DNA from: Acidobacteriota bacterium
GTDB lineage: Bacteria; Acidobacteriota; Terriglobia; Acidiferrales; UBA7541
Direction of reading: 5' to 3'
NCBI GenBank assembly: GCA_003225295.1
Contig: QHYZ01000068.1
Coordinates: forward strand, 17,638-81,637
Length of the DNA: 64,000 bases
A program made the position numbers and the translations under genes. The notes beneath the pieces are model-generated. The model had not been told where the DNA came from, searched no databases, and saw only the letters and a program-made list of their open reading frames with translations. Positions within the stretch are counted from its first letter, which is position 1. The number at the start of each line of letters is the position of its first letter. Below are positions 9,755 to 19,869 of the stretch, piece after piece.

Positions 9755-11065
9755 ATGAAGTACTCCACTCTCCCGCGAATCAAAGCCTTGCTCGCTCTGA
9801 TTTTCACGGGTCGGATACCCGATATGTTGAAATTACTCCTGGGAATGTTTCTGATTTGTCCCATTCTTTGCGCTCAGCAGACCAATACTCCTCCCGATAT
9901 GAATCAGCAGACGGCGCAGATGCTCTTGCAGCGCATGGATCAGCTGGAAGCAACGGTGAGAGAATTACGGGCGGCTTTGGCGCAAGCCACCGCTGCAATC
10001 CCCAGGCCAGCGCCTGCGGAGGCCGCTCCGCCCAGCCAGCGCGAACCTGAGCCGCAAGTTGAACGTGCCCCCTCGGAAGGAATGGACCTCAACAAGACCC
10101 TCTTGCGCATAAGGGGATTCAGTGACGTCACCCTTCACGGGAGCAACCTGAAAGGCGACACAAGCTCTTTCAGCCTCGGGCAGGTCGACCTCTTTGTCAC
10201 TTCAGACGTCTCGGAAAAGCTCAAATTCCTTAGTGAGATTGTTTTCGAAGCGGGGCGAGACAATTTGTTTGGCGTGGATGTCGAGCGCTTGCTGCTCACT
10301 TATTCATTCGGTGACTTCCTGAATGTGGGGGTCGGCCGTTTTCATTCGGCGATCGGCTACTACAATACTGCTTATCATCACAGCACCTGGCTTCAAACGA
10401 CTACCGGCCGCCCTTTCCTGTTTCAATTTGAGGACCAGGGCGGAATTCTGCCCATCCACAATGTCGGTGCGACGGCATCCGGGCGAATTCCTTCAGGAGC
10501 CCTCGGTTTGCACTACGTCGCCGAGGTTGGCAACGGGCGTTCTTCGCGCTCACCCCTGAACGAGCCGGTGCAAAACGTCCTTGATGAGAACAACCGCAAG
10601 TCGGTCAATTTTGCGGTCTTTGCACGGCCGGACGCCGTCCGCGGATTGCAGGCGGGCTTCTCAATCTACCGGGATCTTTTGGCGCCCCAGAATTCGCCAA
10701 GAATCGGCGAGACCATATTTGCTGCGCATGCCGTTTATGTGGGGCTGAACCTCGAGTGGCTGAATGAGGCCTTGGTCCTTCGCCATGCCCCCCAAGGAAC
10801 TTCTCGCGTGTTCGATACGCCGGGCTTCTACACGCAGTTTTCCAAACGATTCGGCTCTTACCGCCCTTATGTGCGCTACCAGTACGTTCATGCCTCCCAG
10901 AGCGAGCCGGTGTTTCCCGACGTCGGCCTCCGCCATGGCCCTTCGGTGGGCTTGCGCTACGACTTGAGTGAGTTTGTGGCTTTGAAGTTGCAATACGACT
11001 ACACTGCACGAGGGCGCGATCAGGCGATCCACGCACTGGCCCTCCAGGCAGGCTTCACCTTCTAA
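9755..11065 (+). CDS. Outer-membrane beta-barrel protein, phosphate-selective-porin-like
   Basis: A 436-aa exported protein. A hydrophobic leader (about residues 10-40) precedes a short helical or coiled-coil stretch (QTAQMLLQRMDQLEATVREL) of the kind seen before trimeric porin barrels, then a Pro/Ala linker. The rest is alternating aromatic beta-strand sequence (LLTYSFGDFLNVGVGRFHS, YRPYVRYQYVHA) ending in Phe, as expected of an outer-membrane barrel. The ATG at 9755 sits five bases after AAGGAGG; an upstream GTG at 9734 lacks such a site. The gene for a PstS-like binding protein follows after 12 bases, suggesting a joint role in anion or phosphate uptake. The substrate is not visible in the sequence. 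Confidence 0.78.
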   Translation: MKYSTLPRIKALLALIFTGRIPDMLKLLLGMFLICPILCAQQTNTPPDMNQQTAQMLLQRMDQLEATVRELRAALAQATAAIPRPAPAEAAPPSQREPEPQVERAPSEGMDLNKTLLRIRGFSDVTLHGSNLKGDTSSFSLGQVDLFVTSDVSEKLKFLSEIVFEAGRDNLFGVDVERLLLTYSFGDFLNVGVGRFHSAIGYYNTAYHHSTWLQTTTGRPFLFQFEDQGGILPIHNVGATASGRIPSGALGLHYVAEVGNGRSSRSPLNEPVQNVLDENNRKSVNFAVFARPDAVRGLQAGFSIYRDLLAPQNSPRIGETIFAAHAVYVGLNLEWLNEALVLRHAPQGTSRVFDTPGFYTQFSKRFGSYRPYVRYQYVHASQSEPVFPDVGLRHGPSVGLRYDLSEFVALKLQYDYTARGRDQAIHALALQAGFTF

Positions 11066-11077
11066 AGGTGTGCGACG

Positions 11078-11617
11078 ATGCCTCGTGTGACCTTTGGTTT
11101 ATTGATGTTGGGCGCGGCCATCTTGCTGTCCCATGTGCTGCCGCTGGGGACCAGCGAATCCGTTGGATTCGCACCGCAAAGCCACCCGGCAACCGACGAT
11201 GCGCTGGGAATTGTGGTGAATCGCTCGAACCCAGTCGAGAACTTATCGCTCGCGGAGCTGCGTAAAATATTCATGGGGGAGCAAACCCATTGGTCAAATG
11301 GCCGTCGCATCACCGTGGTAATGCTCGAACCGGGCAAGCAGGAACGCCAAGCCGTACTCACTCAGATTTACCGCATGGATGACAAAGACTTCAACAAACA
11401 CTTTCTGCAGGGGATGTTCACCGGAGAAATCCACGCGGCACCGAAGACACTGGCGACTTCCACGGAAGTGCTCAAGTTCGTGTTTAACGTGCCGGGGGCC
11501 ATCGGGTACGTGCGCGGGGCAGAAGCGGATGAATCTGTGAAGATCGTTCACGTCGACAGCCGTCTCCCTGGCGACAAGGATTACAGCATTCGGCTACATC
11601 CGAAATCAGCCAAATAA
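11078..11617 (+). CDS. Small PstS-like periplasmic binding protein (PBP-like domain)
   Basis: A 179-aa protein with an N-terminal signal peptide (about residues 1-25) and a single lobe-pair resembling the phosphate-binding PstS family: IVVNRSNPVENLSLAELRKI, IFMGEQTHWSNG and FVFNVPGAIGYV are typical blocks. It is about half the length of a canonical PstS (~320 aa), and no ABC permease or ATPase genes are nearby. It probably does not serve a normal Pst transporter. It lies 12 bases behind the porin-like gene and is likely co-transcribed with it. A role in periplasmic oxyanion binding or sensing is an inference. Confidence 0.75.
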   Translation: MPRVTFGLLMLGAAILLSHVLPLGTSESVGFAPQSHPATDDALGIVVNRSNPVENLSLAELRKIFMGEQTHWSNGRRITVVMLEPGKQERQAVLTQIYRMDDKDFNKHFLQGMFTGEIHAAPKTLATSTEVLKFVFNVPGAIGYVRGAEADESVKIVHVDSRLPGDKDYSIRLHPKSAK

Positions 11618-11623
11618 TAAGAG

Positions 11624-13039
11624 TTAGGTGGCTTCCGCGTTCTCGGCCAGTCGAGGTTGTGGCAGGCGCTTACGCAGTTTGCCGGTGGCCCCGTACACCA
11701 CGAAGCCGGCGACAATGATCAACGTTCCGAAAGCCAGCCCATTCATCCCGAGCACGCTCTCGTGCTCGCTCTCCAGCATCGCCAGGCTGAGGAGCAGCAA
11801 AGGCAACACGCCGGCGAGAATCGTACCGGTCAGCCCACCAGGAACGCGGAATTCGCGCTTCAACTGGGGCTCGCGGATCCGCAGCGCCACCAGCGTTACG
11901 AACTCCAGCATTAGGCTTATGCCGTAAAGCATAATGTCCAGCGTTACCAGCCGCGTGAACCCCAGTCCCAAGCACAGCGCCCAGCAAGTCGCGCAGAAAA
12001 TGATGGCCACCCAGGGCGCCTGACTTCTGGCGCTCGTCTTGCCAAGAAACTTCGGCAGCATGCCGTCTCGCGCCATGGCCAGTGGGAGGCGCGAATATCT
12101 CAGCACCAGCGCGTTGAACATGCCAAACGCACTCATCATTCCCCCGAGGACGATCAGAAACCTCAGCCATTCGAATCCCTTGAACTTTCCGCCCACGAGA
12201 CCCGCTACTCCAGCCCAGGCGCCATCACTCCCGAACGTGGAAGCCGGAATACCAGCAAGGTACACTGCCACGAACGGGAGCACGTAGGTCAACGCCACCA
12301 GAACCACCGCAGCAATCATGGCCTTCGGATAAGTCCTTTGTGGCCGCTCGACTTCCTGTGCAATCGTCGAGGCGTTATCCCAGCCCATGTAATTCCACAT
12401 CGCTACGAGCACGCCGCCGAGCAATCCCAACCCCGTAGCCCCTGGCGCGTTATGGACCTGCGCCAACGCTCCTATTTTGAGGGGCGCCATCACCACGATC
12501 AACGCGAACGGCGCCGACAGCAGAAAGAAGAGCCACAGCGACGTGATTCCCACGACGCGAATTCCTGCAAGATTTAGCAGCGCGCAGGTAACGACCACGA
12601 AAAGGCCGGCGTAGATTCCATGATTTCCGAGTCCAAACCAAGGCGACATCTGCTTCAAGTAAAAGACAAACAGCGTGGGGTAGATCGCCATGTCAAAGAT
12701 GCTGGCAGCCAGCGAGAGCCACGCTTCCTGGAAGCCCCAGAAATTTCCCAAGCCGCGGCGCACCCACGCGTAGTAGCCACCCTCTTGCGGCAACGCACTC
12801 GACAGCTCGCCAATCATGAACGCCGTCGGCAGACACCACAGCACCGGCAGGAGCAGCAGGATCAATATCCCTTGACCGTAACCCGCGCCATGAATGATCT
12901 CTTCCGTGCCGTACGTGCCGCCAGACACCATGAAGAAGGTGGCTGCCACAAGCGGCCAGAGCGTAAGTTTGGCGACTCTTTTTTTCGCTGTTGGGATTGC
13001 GCGGGAAGGTAGCTGGGCGGGAAGCGATATAGAACTCAA
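11624..13039 (-). CDS. APC-superfamily amino-acid permease
   Basis: A 471-aa inner-membrane transporter with about twelve hydrophobic segments. The first helices carry the APC-family pattern (FFMVSGGTYGTEEIIHGAGYG, then ELSSALPQEGGYYAWVRRGLG), and the fold-defining GWDNASTIAQEVERPQRTYPKA follows near residue 215. These blocks suggest an amino-acid or polyamine transporter, but the substrate cannot be set by eye. The frame begins at a TTG (13039) with AGGAGGAC about a dozen bases upstream and no nearby ATG. It is convergent with the binding-protein gene, whose stop is 6 bases away. It could re-import products of the neighbouring secreted peptidases, which is speculative. Confidence 0.88.
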   Translation of the reverse strand: MSSISLPAQLPSRAIPTAKKRVAKLTLWPLVAATFFMVSGGTYGTEEIIHGAGYGQGILILLLLPVLWCLPTAFMIGELSSALPQEGGYYAWVRRGLGNFWGFQEAWLSLAASIFDMAIYPTLFVFYLKQMSPWFGLGNHGIYAGLFVVVTCALLNLAGIRVVGITSLWLFFLLSAPFALIVVMAPLKIGALAQVHNAPGATGLGLLGGVLVAMWNYMGWDNASTIAQEVERPQRTYPKAMIAAVVLVALTYVLPFVAVYLAGIPASTFGSDGAWAGVAGLVGGKFKGFEWLRFLIVLGGMMSAFGMFNALVLRYSRLPLAMARDGMLPKFLGKTSARSQAPWVAIIFCATCWALCLGLGFTRLVTLDIMLYGISLMLEFVTLVALRIREPQLKREFRVPGGLTGTILAGVLPLLLLSLAMLESEHESVLGMNGLAFGTLIIVAGFVVYGATGKLRKRLPQPRLAENAEAT

Positions 13040-13345
13040 TTTTTACTCTCGTCCTCCTAATCGAAACTCGCTCGCGCCGCTGCGGTGACCGTCCGGCGGT
13101 CACCCCTGAAAATGAAGCGAGTTCGCATTCGAAGGATACAAGACTCGTCACTGCATGCAAGAAGAAAATGCGCCTGAGCGAAAATATTTTCTGTCTCCCT
13201 GCCATACGTTCGCACAACGCGAGCGCCCGCCGTGCGAGCCCCTCAGGGCTGCTTCCCGATTCTTGCCCTACGCTGTCTACCGGAGGGCCTGTGTTACACT
13301 TCGCCGTTTGTTTTCTTGCTCTCATAACGCAAGGGGGCATTGCGA
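13040..13345. promoter_or_regulatory. Divergent intergenic region, permease and S9 peptidase promoters expected
   Basis: About 306 bases between the divergent permease and peptidase genes, with no gene seen. A TGTGTTACACT stretch near 13290-13300 resembles an extended -10 element for the peptidase, about 45 bases before its ATG. No clear -35 was identified. Confidence 0.35.
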
Positions 13346-15454
13346 ATGAAGCTCGCTTTTCGTCTTTCATCTCTTTCTGCAGTGCTGGTACTCGCACCTC
13401 TCGCTCTTGCTCAGCAACCCGCTCCTCGCGCCATCACCATCGACGATTATTTTCAGATCCGCGAGGTTCGCGACCCCCAACTGAGTCCCGACGCGAAGTG
13501 GGTCGCCTACAGCATCAAGACCGTCCTTCTCAAAGAAGACAAGAACGAAGAGCGCATCTGGATCGTTCCAACCGCCGGTGGTGACCCTCTCGCGTTAACC
13601 GCCGACGGCGTTTCTTCCGCTCACGCGCGATGGCGTCCCGATGGCAAGTTCCTTGCTTTTCTTTCTGCTCGCGATGAAGGCAAGACCCAAGTCTGGCTCC
13701 TCAACCGGCTCGGCGGGGACGCGGAGCGCCTTACAGACACCCCGCAAGATGTCCAGGACTTTGCATGGTCGCCAGACAGCAGCCAGCTCGTTCTCGTTCT
13801 TCGCGACGCCAGTTCTGAGGAACTGGAAGCCGCCAAGGAAAACAAAGACGAGAAGGTTGCTGGCCGCGCCAGGGCCGCTGAAAGTGAAGCCAAGGACAAG
13901 AAGAAAGCGCCAAAGCCCTGGGTGATCGACCGTTTGCAATTCAAACTCGATGAGGTGGGTTACCTTGATCGCCGCCGTACGCACCTCTATGTGTTCGACT
14001 TAGACGCGAAGTCCCTAAGGCAGATCACTTCCGGCGATTACGACGACTCCGAGCCCGCGTGGTCTCCGGATGGCAAGTGGTTGGCATTCAGCAGCAATCG
14101 CTCGGTGCCAGACCCCGACGCTACTTACGACCAGAACATCTGGGTCGTCCCGGCGAGCAACTCCGATAAGGGTGCGCATCCGACGCAAGTCACTACAAAT
14201 CCCGGCGCCGATGGCTCACCCGCCTGGTCCCCAGACGGAGAGTGGATCGCCTACGTGACGCAGATGGATCCCCACCTCTTCGACTACGCCACCAAACATC
14301 TTGCCGTCGCTCCCGCCACCGGCGGCGAGGCCAAGCTCATAACCCTTGCTCTCGATCGCATGGTGACCGTCCCCCGTTTTTCCCCGGACGGGAAGTACCT
14401 CTATTTCATCGCCGATGACGATGGCACGCAAAATCTCTGCCGGGTCCCCGTGACCGGAGGCGAGATCGTTCGCCCTGTCGGGGGCCGTCTGATGGTCAAC
14501 GACTACTCGCTTGCCAAGACCGGCGACATCGTCGCGCAGATCGCCACTCTCGACCACCCTGATGAGCTGTACACGATTCCCGACGGCAAACTGACCCGGA
14601 TTACACACACCAACGACGCCCTGATGAGCCAGCTCAAGCTCTCCTACGGCCAGTACGTCCACTTCAAGAGCAAGGATGGCACGATCATTTCCGGCTACCT
14701 CTACAAACCCGTGGACTATGTCCCGGGCAAGAAATACCCCACCATCCTTCGTCCGCACGGTGGACCCGTTTGGGCGTATTACGCGGAGTTCGATCACCTG
14801 CCGCAACTCCTCGCCGCCAACGGCTATGCCGTGCTCTTCCCCAATCCGCGCGGCTCAACGGGATATGGTCAGGACTTCGCCAAAGCCATCTGGGCCGACT
14901 GGGGCAACAAGGATTTTCAGGACGACATGGCCATGGTCGATTACGCCATCGAGCAGGGAATCGCCGACCCGGCTAAGCTCGCCGTTGGCGGCTGGTCGTA
15001 CGGCGGCATTTCCACGGACTTCATCATCGCGCAAACCAACCGTTTCAAAGCTGCCATTTCCGGCGCAGGAAGCGCCCTGTTTAGCAGTTTTTACGGCCAT
15101 GACCAGTACCAAAGAGATTACGAAGCCGAGCTAGGCCACCCGTGGGAGAACAAAGCTGTCTGGGAAAGAGTCTCGCCCTTCTACAAGGTCGCCAATGTAA
15201 GCACGCCCACTCTCTTCATGGGCGGTGCGATCGACTGGAACGTTCCCATCCTTGGAGGCGAGCAGATGTACCAGGCCCTGAAGCGCCTCGGTCGCGCCAC
15301 CGAGCTGGTCGTCTACCCGGGCGAGTACCACGAATTCAAGACGCCATCTCACATCAAGGACCGCCTAGAGCGTTACCTCGCCTGGTATGCCCACTTCGTA
15401 AAGGGCGACTCGACTCCCGCTCGCCCCGTGCCGACTCCGAAATCTGGCGAGTAG
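13346..15454 (+). CDS. Secreted S9-family prolyl oligopeptidase / dipeptidyl aminopeptidase, copy 1
   Basis: A 702-aa exported serine peptidase. After the signal peptide (cleavage likely near ALAQQ) comes a seven-bladed-type propeller with PD40 repeats (LSPDAKWVAYS, WSPDGKWLAFSS, FSPDGKYLYFIA) to about residue 430. The C-terminal alpha/beta hydrolase domain has nucleophile GGWSYGG (Ser551), Asp in GGAIDWNVP and His in YPGEYHEF. The family removes dipeptides or cleaves short peptides outside the cytoplasm. The ATG at 13346 follows AAGGGGG by eight bases; an in-frame TTG two codons upstream is less likely. A close paralogue lies 4.4 kb downstream with the same organisation. Confidence 0.93.
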   Translation: MKLAFRLSSLSAVLVLAPLALAQQPAPRAITIDDYFQIREVRDPQLSPDAKWVAYSIKTVLLKEDKNEERIWIVPTAGGDPLALTADGVSSAHARWRPDGKFLAFLSARDEGKTQVWLLNRLGGDAERLTDTPQDVQDFAWSPDSSQLVLVLRDASSEELEAAKENKDEKVAGRARAAESEAKDKKKAPKPWVIDRLQFKLDEVGYLDRRRTHLYVFDLDAKSLRQITSGDYDDSEPAWSPDGKWLAFSSNRSVPDPDATYDQNIWVVPASNSDKGAHPTQVTTNPGADGSPAWSPDGEWIAYVTQMDPHLFDYATKHLAVAPATGGEAKLITLALDRMVTVPRFSPDGKYLYFIADDDGTQNLCRVPVTGGEIVRPVGGRLMVNDYSLAKTGDIVAQIATLDHPDELYTIPDGKLTRITHTNDALMSQLKLSYGQYVHFKSKDGTIISGYLYKPVDYVPGKKYPTILRPHGGPVWAYYAEFDHLPQLLAANGYAVLFPNPRGSTGYGQDFAKAIWADWGNKDFQDDMAMVDYAIEQGIADPAKLAVGGWSYGGISTDFIIAQTNRFKAAISGAGSALFSSFYGHDQYQRDYEAELGHPWENKAVWERVSPFYKVANVSTPTLFMGGAIDWNVPILGGEQMYQALKRLGRATELVVYPGEYHEFKTPSHIKDRLERYLAWYAHFVKGDSTPARPVPTPKSGE

Positions 15455-15913
15455 TGCAAGATTCGAGTGTCTTTGTGTCTCCGATTACCTGCGCCGATTT
15501 CAGGGCAGACTGCTGCGCTGATCCTTTTCAGGTTCTCCAGGCTTGAGGCCCACAAGCATGTCGGTTTCCTTTACAAAATTGGCGGGCATGGTCTTCCGCT
15601 GAACTGCTTAACTGCATGGGTTTCTCGTGGACGCCGGGAACACTCGCCCTCGCAGGCGTATGTAAATGACCTGAGCTTTGGGACAACCGCCGTCCCAAGG
15701 AATTTGGGCGTCTGCCAATTTTGCTTTACTGACGGGCCATGTGTGAAGTGACTCTAGATAGTTCGCGGCAAGGAGCGGGCGGGGTTTGCCCGCCCGTCGG
15801 CGTGCAGCCTCATCGCAAATGAAACCGATTCAGTGCCAACGGCGTCCCATGCGAAGCGGGTGCTTCTCCGCGGCGATTTCGAGAAATGTAAATACGACGG
15901 GTGGAGGGCGATA
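15455..15913. other. Intergenic region with a GC-rich hairpin
   Basis: About 460 bases without a supported gene. A perfect 8-bp stem CGGGCGGG/CCCGCCCG with a five-base loop lies at 15776-15796. No T-run follows it, so it may be a factor-dependent pause or terminator, or a dispersed repeat. Small open frames on both strands carry no recognisable motif. Confidence 0.4.
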
Positions 15914-17476
15914 GTGCGAAAGCATGCGAGTGCGTTAGCCGTATTCCTGGCGTTGACAGTGGTTTTGCCTTTGGCTGCACAGGCGCCCAGCCAGACGGAC
16001 TTATCCGCGATCCATCAAATCAAGGACGAGGGCTTCAACGATTCCAAAGTCATGGAAATCATGAGTTACCTGACTGACGTCTACGGCCCGCGTCTGACGA
16101 ATTCGCCGAACATCAAGGAGGCCGCCGCCTGGACCACCGCCAAGATGAAGGAATGGCAGTGCGCCAACGTCCGTCTCGAGCCTTGGGGACCGTTCGGACG
16201 GGGGTGGTCCAACGAACGTTTTTCCGCTCAGGTGATCTCGCCGCGGCCATTCCCTCTCATTGCCTACCCGAAGGCTTGGACACCCGGGACCATCGGTCCG
16301 GTAACCGCGGCTGCCGTCCTCGCGCCAATTCTGAAAGAGGAAGATATTCAGAAGTATCGCGGACAGCTCAAAGGAAAGTTTGTCCTGACCGCCGCCATCC
16401 CCGAGAATCCCGAACGCTTCGAGCCGCAAGCCCACCGCTACACCAATGATGAGCTAGCCGATCTCGCGACTCAGCCGGTGCCTGTGGCCAACGCTGAAGA
16501 TCGCGCTGCCCAATTCCGCGCTCAACGCGAATTGAATCTCAAGGTACAGAAGTTTCTTGTCGAAGAAGGGGTCGCCGCTTGGATTGAGCCTTCCCGCAGC
16601 GATGACGGAACCGTATTCGTCCAGCAGGGAGGCGGTCGCGACAAGGAGAAAGATCCGCCGGCTCCTCCGCGCGTCGCCGTAGCCAGCGAAAACTACGGCC
16701 GCATTTTTCGAATGCTCGATAAGAAGGTGCCCGTCACGCTGCAAGTGGATATCGAGAACAAGTTCTACGACGATGATCTGAATTCCTTCAACATCATCGG
16801 CGAAATACCGGGCACCGACAAAGGCAAAGCCGACGAAGTCGTAATGCTCGGCGCGCACTTCGATTCCTGGCACGCCGGAACAGGTGCGACCGACAATGGC
16901 GCGGGTTCCGCTGTGATGCTGGAGGCCATCCGGATTCTCAAGACGACTGGCCTAAAGATGCGTCGCACCGTGCGAATCGGCTTATGGACCGGTGAGGAGC
17001 AGGGCTTACTTGGCTCGCGCGCCTATGTAAAGCAGCATTTCGCCGATCCAGAAGTAATGAAGCCCTTCCCGGAGCATGCTAAGCTCGACGCCTACTATAA
17101 CGTCGATAATGGAACGGGCAAGATTCGCGGCGTCTATTTGCAGGAGAACGAAATGGTGGCCCCGATCTTTTCCGCGTGGATGGAGCCGTTCCGCGACCTC
17201 GGAATGCACACGCTCACCATCCGCAACACCGGCGGAACCGATCACCTTGCCTTCAATGCTGTTGGGCTGCCCGGTTTTCAGTTTATCCAAGATCCTCTCG
17301 ACTATGACACGCGGACGCACCATTCAAACATGGATGTCTATGAGCGCATCCAGGAGCCGGACATGAAGCAGATGGCGGTGATTGTCGCCTCCTTCGTGTA
17401 CCTGACGGCCAATCGCGACGAAATGATTCCGCGCAAACCGCTGCCCAAACCCCAACCTGCCCGCCCTCAGCCCTGA
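15914..17476 (+). CDS. Secreted M28-family zinc aminopeptidase
   Basis: A 520-aa exported di-zinc peptidase. A signal peptide (KHASALAVFLALTVVLPLAAQ) precedes a PA-like insert and the M28 catalytic domain. Expected metal and catalytic residues are visible: GAHFDSW (His near residue 315), TGATDNGAG (bridging Asp), WTGEEQGLLGS (catalytic and metal Glu), YNVDNGTGK (Asp) and GGTDHLAF (His). It should release N-terminal amino acids or dipeptides in the periplasm or outside. The frame reaches back to a GTG at 15833, but the GTG at 15914 has GGAGG six bases upstream and gives a normal signal peptide. It lies between two S9 peptidase genes on the same strand, suggesting joint peptide breakdown. Confidence 0.92.
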   Translation: MRKHASALAVFLALTVVLPLAAQAPSQTDLSAIHQIKDEGFNDSKVMEIMSYLTDVYGPRLTNSPNIKEAAAWTTAKMKEWQCANVRLEPWGPFGRGWSNERFSAQVISPRPFPLIAYPKAWTPGTIGPVTAAAVLAPILKEEDIQKYRGQLKGKFVLTAAIPENPERFEPQAHRYTNDELADLATQPVPVANAEDRAAQFRAQRELNLKVQKFLVEEGVAAWIEPSRSDDGTVFVQQGGGRDKEKDPPAPPRVAVASENYGRIFRMLDKKVPVTLQVDIENKFYDDDLNSFNIIGEIPGTDKGKADEVVMLGAHFDSWHAGTGATDNGAGSAVMLEAIRILKTTGLKMRRTVRIGLWTGEEQGLLGSRAYVKQHFADPEVMKPFPEHAKLDAYYNVDNGTGKIRGVYLQENEMVAPIFSAWMEPFRDLGMHTLTIRNTGGTDHLAFNAVGLPGFQFIQDPLDYDTRTHHSNMDVYERIQEPDMKQMAVIVASFVYLTANRDEMIPRKPLPKPQPARPQP

Positions 17477-17757
17477 ACGGTTAGCGTAAGGGGCATGGCT
17501 TGTTTATCCTGGAGGGGCCCGCTTCCCGGCATCGAAAACGTGCGCCTGCTGGCGGGTGTCCGATCGCCCTTCTTTCTTACGTGACGTTTGGGTTTCCCCT
17601 TCGTTTGCGTGCTATTCCCGTCAAGAACACGCCTCGTTGTCGCAAGCAACGCTCTCGCAGGTTCACGCGCTGAATTTTTCCAACCATTCTCCGTTGCTCC
17701 CTCTGCTAAACTACGCCCCCGGTTTGCGCTCCATCCCTGTTCTGAGGAGTTATGCGC

Positions 17758-19869
17758 ATGAAAATCATTCGCCGCATCACGTTCGCGTCTCTTGCCGTGG
17801 TTCTGTGGCTGCCCGCCCAGGAATCGATCCCGAAGCCCGCTTCCGCTACTCCACGCAACATCACCATTGACGATTTTTTCCAGATTCGCGATGTTTCTCA
17901 ACCCGAAATGAGCCCCGATGGACAATGGGTCGTCTACTCCGTTCGAACCAGGATGCTCAAGGACGACAAGAACGAGCAGCGCCTCTGGATGGTCTCAACA
18001 CACAGTGGCGATCCCATTCCCATGACCGCCGAAGGAGTCTCCTCCTTGCACCCACGGTGGAGCCCTGACGGCAAGTACCTCGCATTTCTCTCCTCTCGCA
18101 ACGCGGGCAAGAGCCAGGTATGGTTGCTCAACCGCCTCGGCGGGGAAGCCGTGCGCCTCACGGACACAGTTCAGGGCGTCACCGATTTCGAATGGTCCCC
18201 GGATAGCACGCGGCTCATCCTAGTCCTCCAGGATCCCAAGCCGGAGGACGCCGAAGCCGCGAAAGACAAGGACAAAGATACGCCAGCTCCAAAACCGAAG
18301 ACCCCGCCGCCCTTCGTGATCGACCGGCTCCAGTTTAAGGAAGACACCGTTGGCTATCTGGATCGGCGCCGCACCCACCTCTACCTTTTTGAGGTCGCGT
18401 CCAAGAGGGTCACCCAAATTACTTCCGGCGACTTTGATGACAACGAACCTGCCTGGTCGCCGGACGGCAAATCTCTGGCCTTTACCAGTAACCGCAGCAC
18501 ACCCGACCCCGATCGCAATTTTAATTCGGACATCTGGGTCGCCGCCGCCGACAACACTGACAAAGGTGCGCACCTAAGGCAGGTCACCACCAATCTTGGA
18601 GCGGACCGCTCACCCACCTGGTCACCCGACGGACAGTGGATCGCCTTCGTCAGCCAAACCGACGTCAAGGCCATCGACTACGCCACCGCTCACCTGGCCA
18701 TCGCTCCTTCGACTGGCGGCGAGGAAAAAGTCCTGACGCTGTCGCTTGACCGTAGCGTCCGCCGCCCGCGCTTCTCCCCGGATGGCCGCTCGATCTACTT
18801 CATCGCCGAAGATGACGGTGCGCAAAATCTCTTCCGCATTCAGGTCAGCGGTGGTGAGGCCGCGCGTCCCATCGCTGGCCGTCTCACGGTGTCCTCCTAT
18901 TCGCTCGGCATGGACGGCAGCATCGGCGCACAAATCGCCACGCTCGATCGTCCCGACGAAATCTATCTTTCGAATGGAAACGATCTCACCCGCCTCACCA
19001 AAACAAATGACGCCTTGATCTCGCAACTCCATCTCGCCCCAGTCGACTACGTTCACTTCAAAAGCAAGGACGGCACCCCCGTCGCCGGTTATCTCTACAA
19101 ACCCGTCGACTACACTCCCGGCAAAAAAGCGCCTACGCTGCTCAATCCACACGGTGGTCCTGTCGGTCAATATTCCGCTTCTTTCTATCACCTCGCGCAG
19201 CTCTACGCCGCCAATGGCTACGCCGTCCTCCTACCGAACCCGCGCGGCTCTTCCGGCTACGGCCAGAAATTCTGCGAAGCCATCTTTGCCGACTGGGGGA
19301 ACAAGGACTACCAGGACGATATGGCCATGGTGGACTACGCCCTCGCGCAGGGCATCGCTGATCCCGAAAGACTTGGCGTTGGCGGCTGGTCCTACGGAGG
19401 AATCTCCACCAACTTCATCATCACCCAGACCACCCGCTTCAAGGCGGCGATCAGCGGCGCCAGCGAAGTTCTCTACGTCGCGAACTATGGCCACGACCAC
19501 TATCAGAAGCTCTGGGAACTCGAGCTAGGTCTTCCGTGGGAAAACCGCGCTCTCTACGAAAAGATCTCGCCGTTCAACAAGGTCACCAGCATCACCACCC
19601 CCACCCTCATCATGGGCGGCGAGATTGATTGGAACGTCCCTATCATCAATTCCGAGCAACTCTACCAAGCACTCAAGCGCCTCGGGCGCACGACCGAGCT
19701 CGTTGTTTATCCCGGCGAATATCACGGCTTCACCACTCCGTCGCATATCAAGGACCGTCTCGAGCGTTACCTCGCCTGGTACGCTCATTTTGTCAAAGGT
19801 GACGCCACCCCTGCGCGTCCTCTCGAGCCCAGGCTGGGAACTGCGCCCGCCGCCAAGCCTGCCAACTAG
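17758..19869 (+). CDS. Secreted S9-family prolyl oligopeptidase / dipeptidyl aminopeptidase, copy 2
   Basis: A 703-aa paralogue of the peptidase at 13.3 kb, colinear with it throughout (NITIDDFFQIRDV versus AITIDDYFQIREV near the N-terminus). It has a signal peptide, a PD40 propeller, then the hydrolase domain with GGWSYGG (Ser545), Asp in GGEIDWNVP and His in YPGEYHGF. The C-terminal tail differs slightly and is Pro/Ala-rich. Two in-frame ATGs lie six bases apart; the second, at 17758, is eight bases after GAGGAG and is preferred. An extended -10-like TGCTAAACT sits near 17703. The pair probably arose by duplication, with the M28 gene now between the copies. Confidence 0.93.
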   Translation: MKIIRRITFASLAVVLWLPAQESIPKPASATPRNITIDDFFQIRDVSQPEMSPDGQWVVYSVRTRMLKDDKNEQRLWMVSTHSGDPIPMTAEGVSSLHPRWSPDGKYLAFLSSRNAGKSQVWLLNRLGGEAVRLTDTVQGVTDFEWSPDSTRLILVLQDPKPEDAEAAKDKDKDTPAPKPKTPPPFVIDRLQFKEDTVGYLDRRRTHLYLFEVASKRVTQITSGDFDDNEPAWSPDGKSLAFTSNRSTPDPDRNFNSDIWVAAADNTDKGAHLRQVTTNLGADRSPTWSPDGQWIAFVSQTDVKAIDYATAHLAIAPSTGGEEKVLTLSLDRSVRRPRFSPDGRSIYFIAEDDGAQNLFRIQVSGGEAARPIAGRLTVSSYSLGMDGSIGAQIATLDRPDEIYLSNGNDLTRLTKTNDALISQLHLAPVDYVHFKSKDGTPVAGYLYKPVDYTPGKKAPTLLNPHGGPVGQYSASFYHLAQLYAANGYAVLLPNPRGSSGYGQKFCEAIFADWGNKDYQDDMAMVDYALAQGIADPERLGVGGWSYGGISTNFIITQTTRFKAAISGASEVLYVANYGHDHYQKLWELELGLPWENRALYEKISPFNKVTSITTPTLIMGGEIDWNVPIINSEQLYQALKRLGRTTELVVYPGEYHGFTTPSHIKDRLERYLAWYAHFVKGDATPARPLEPRLGTAPAAKPAN

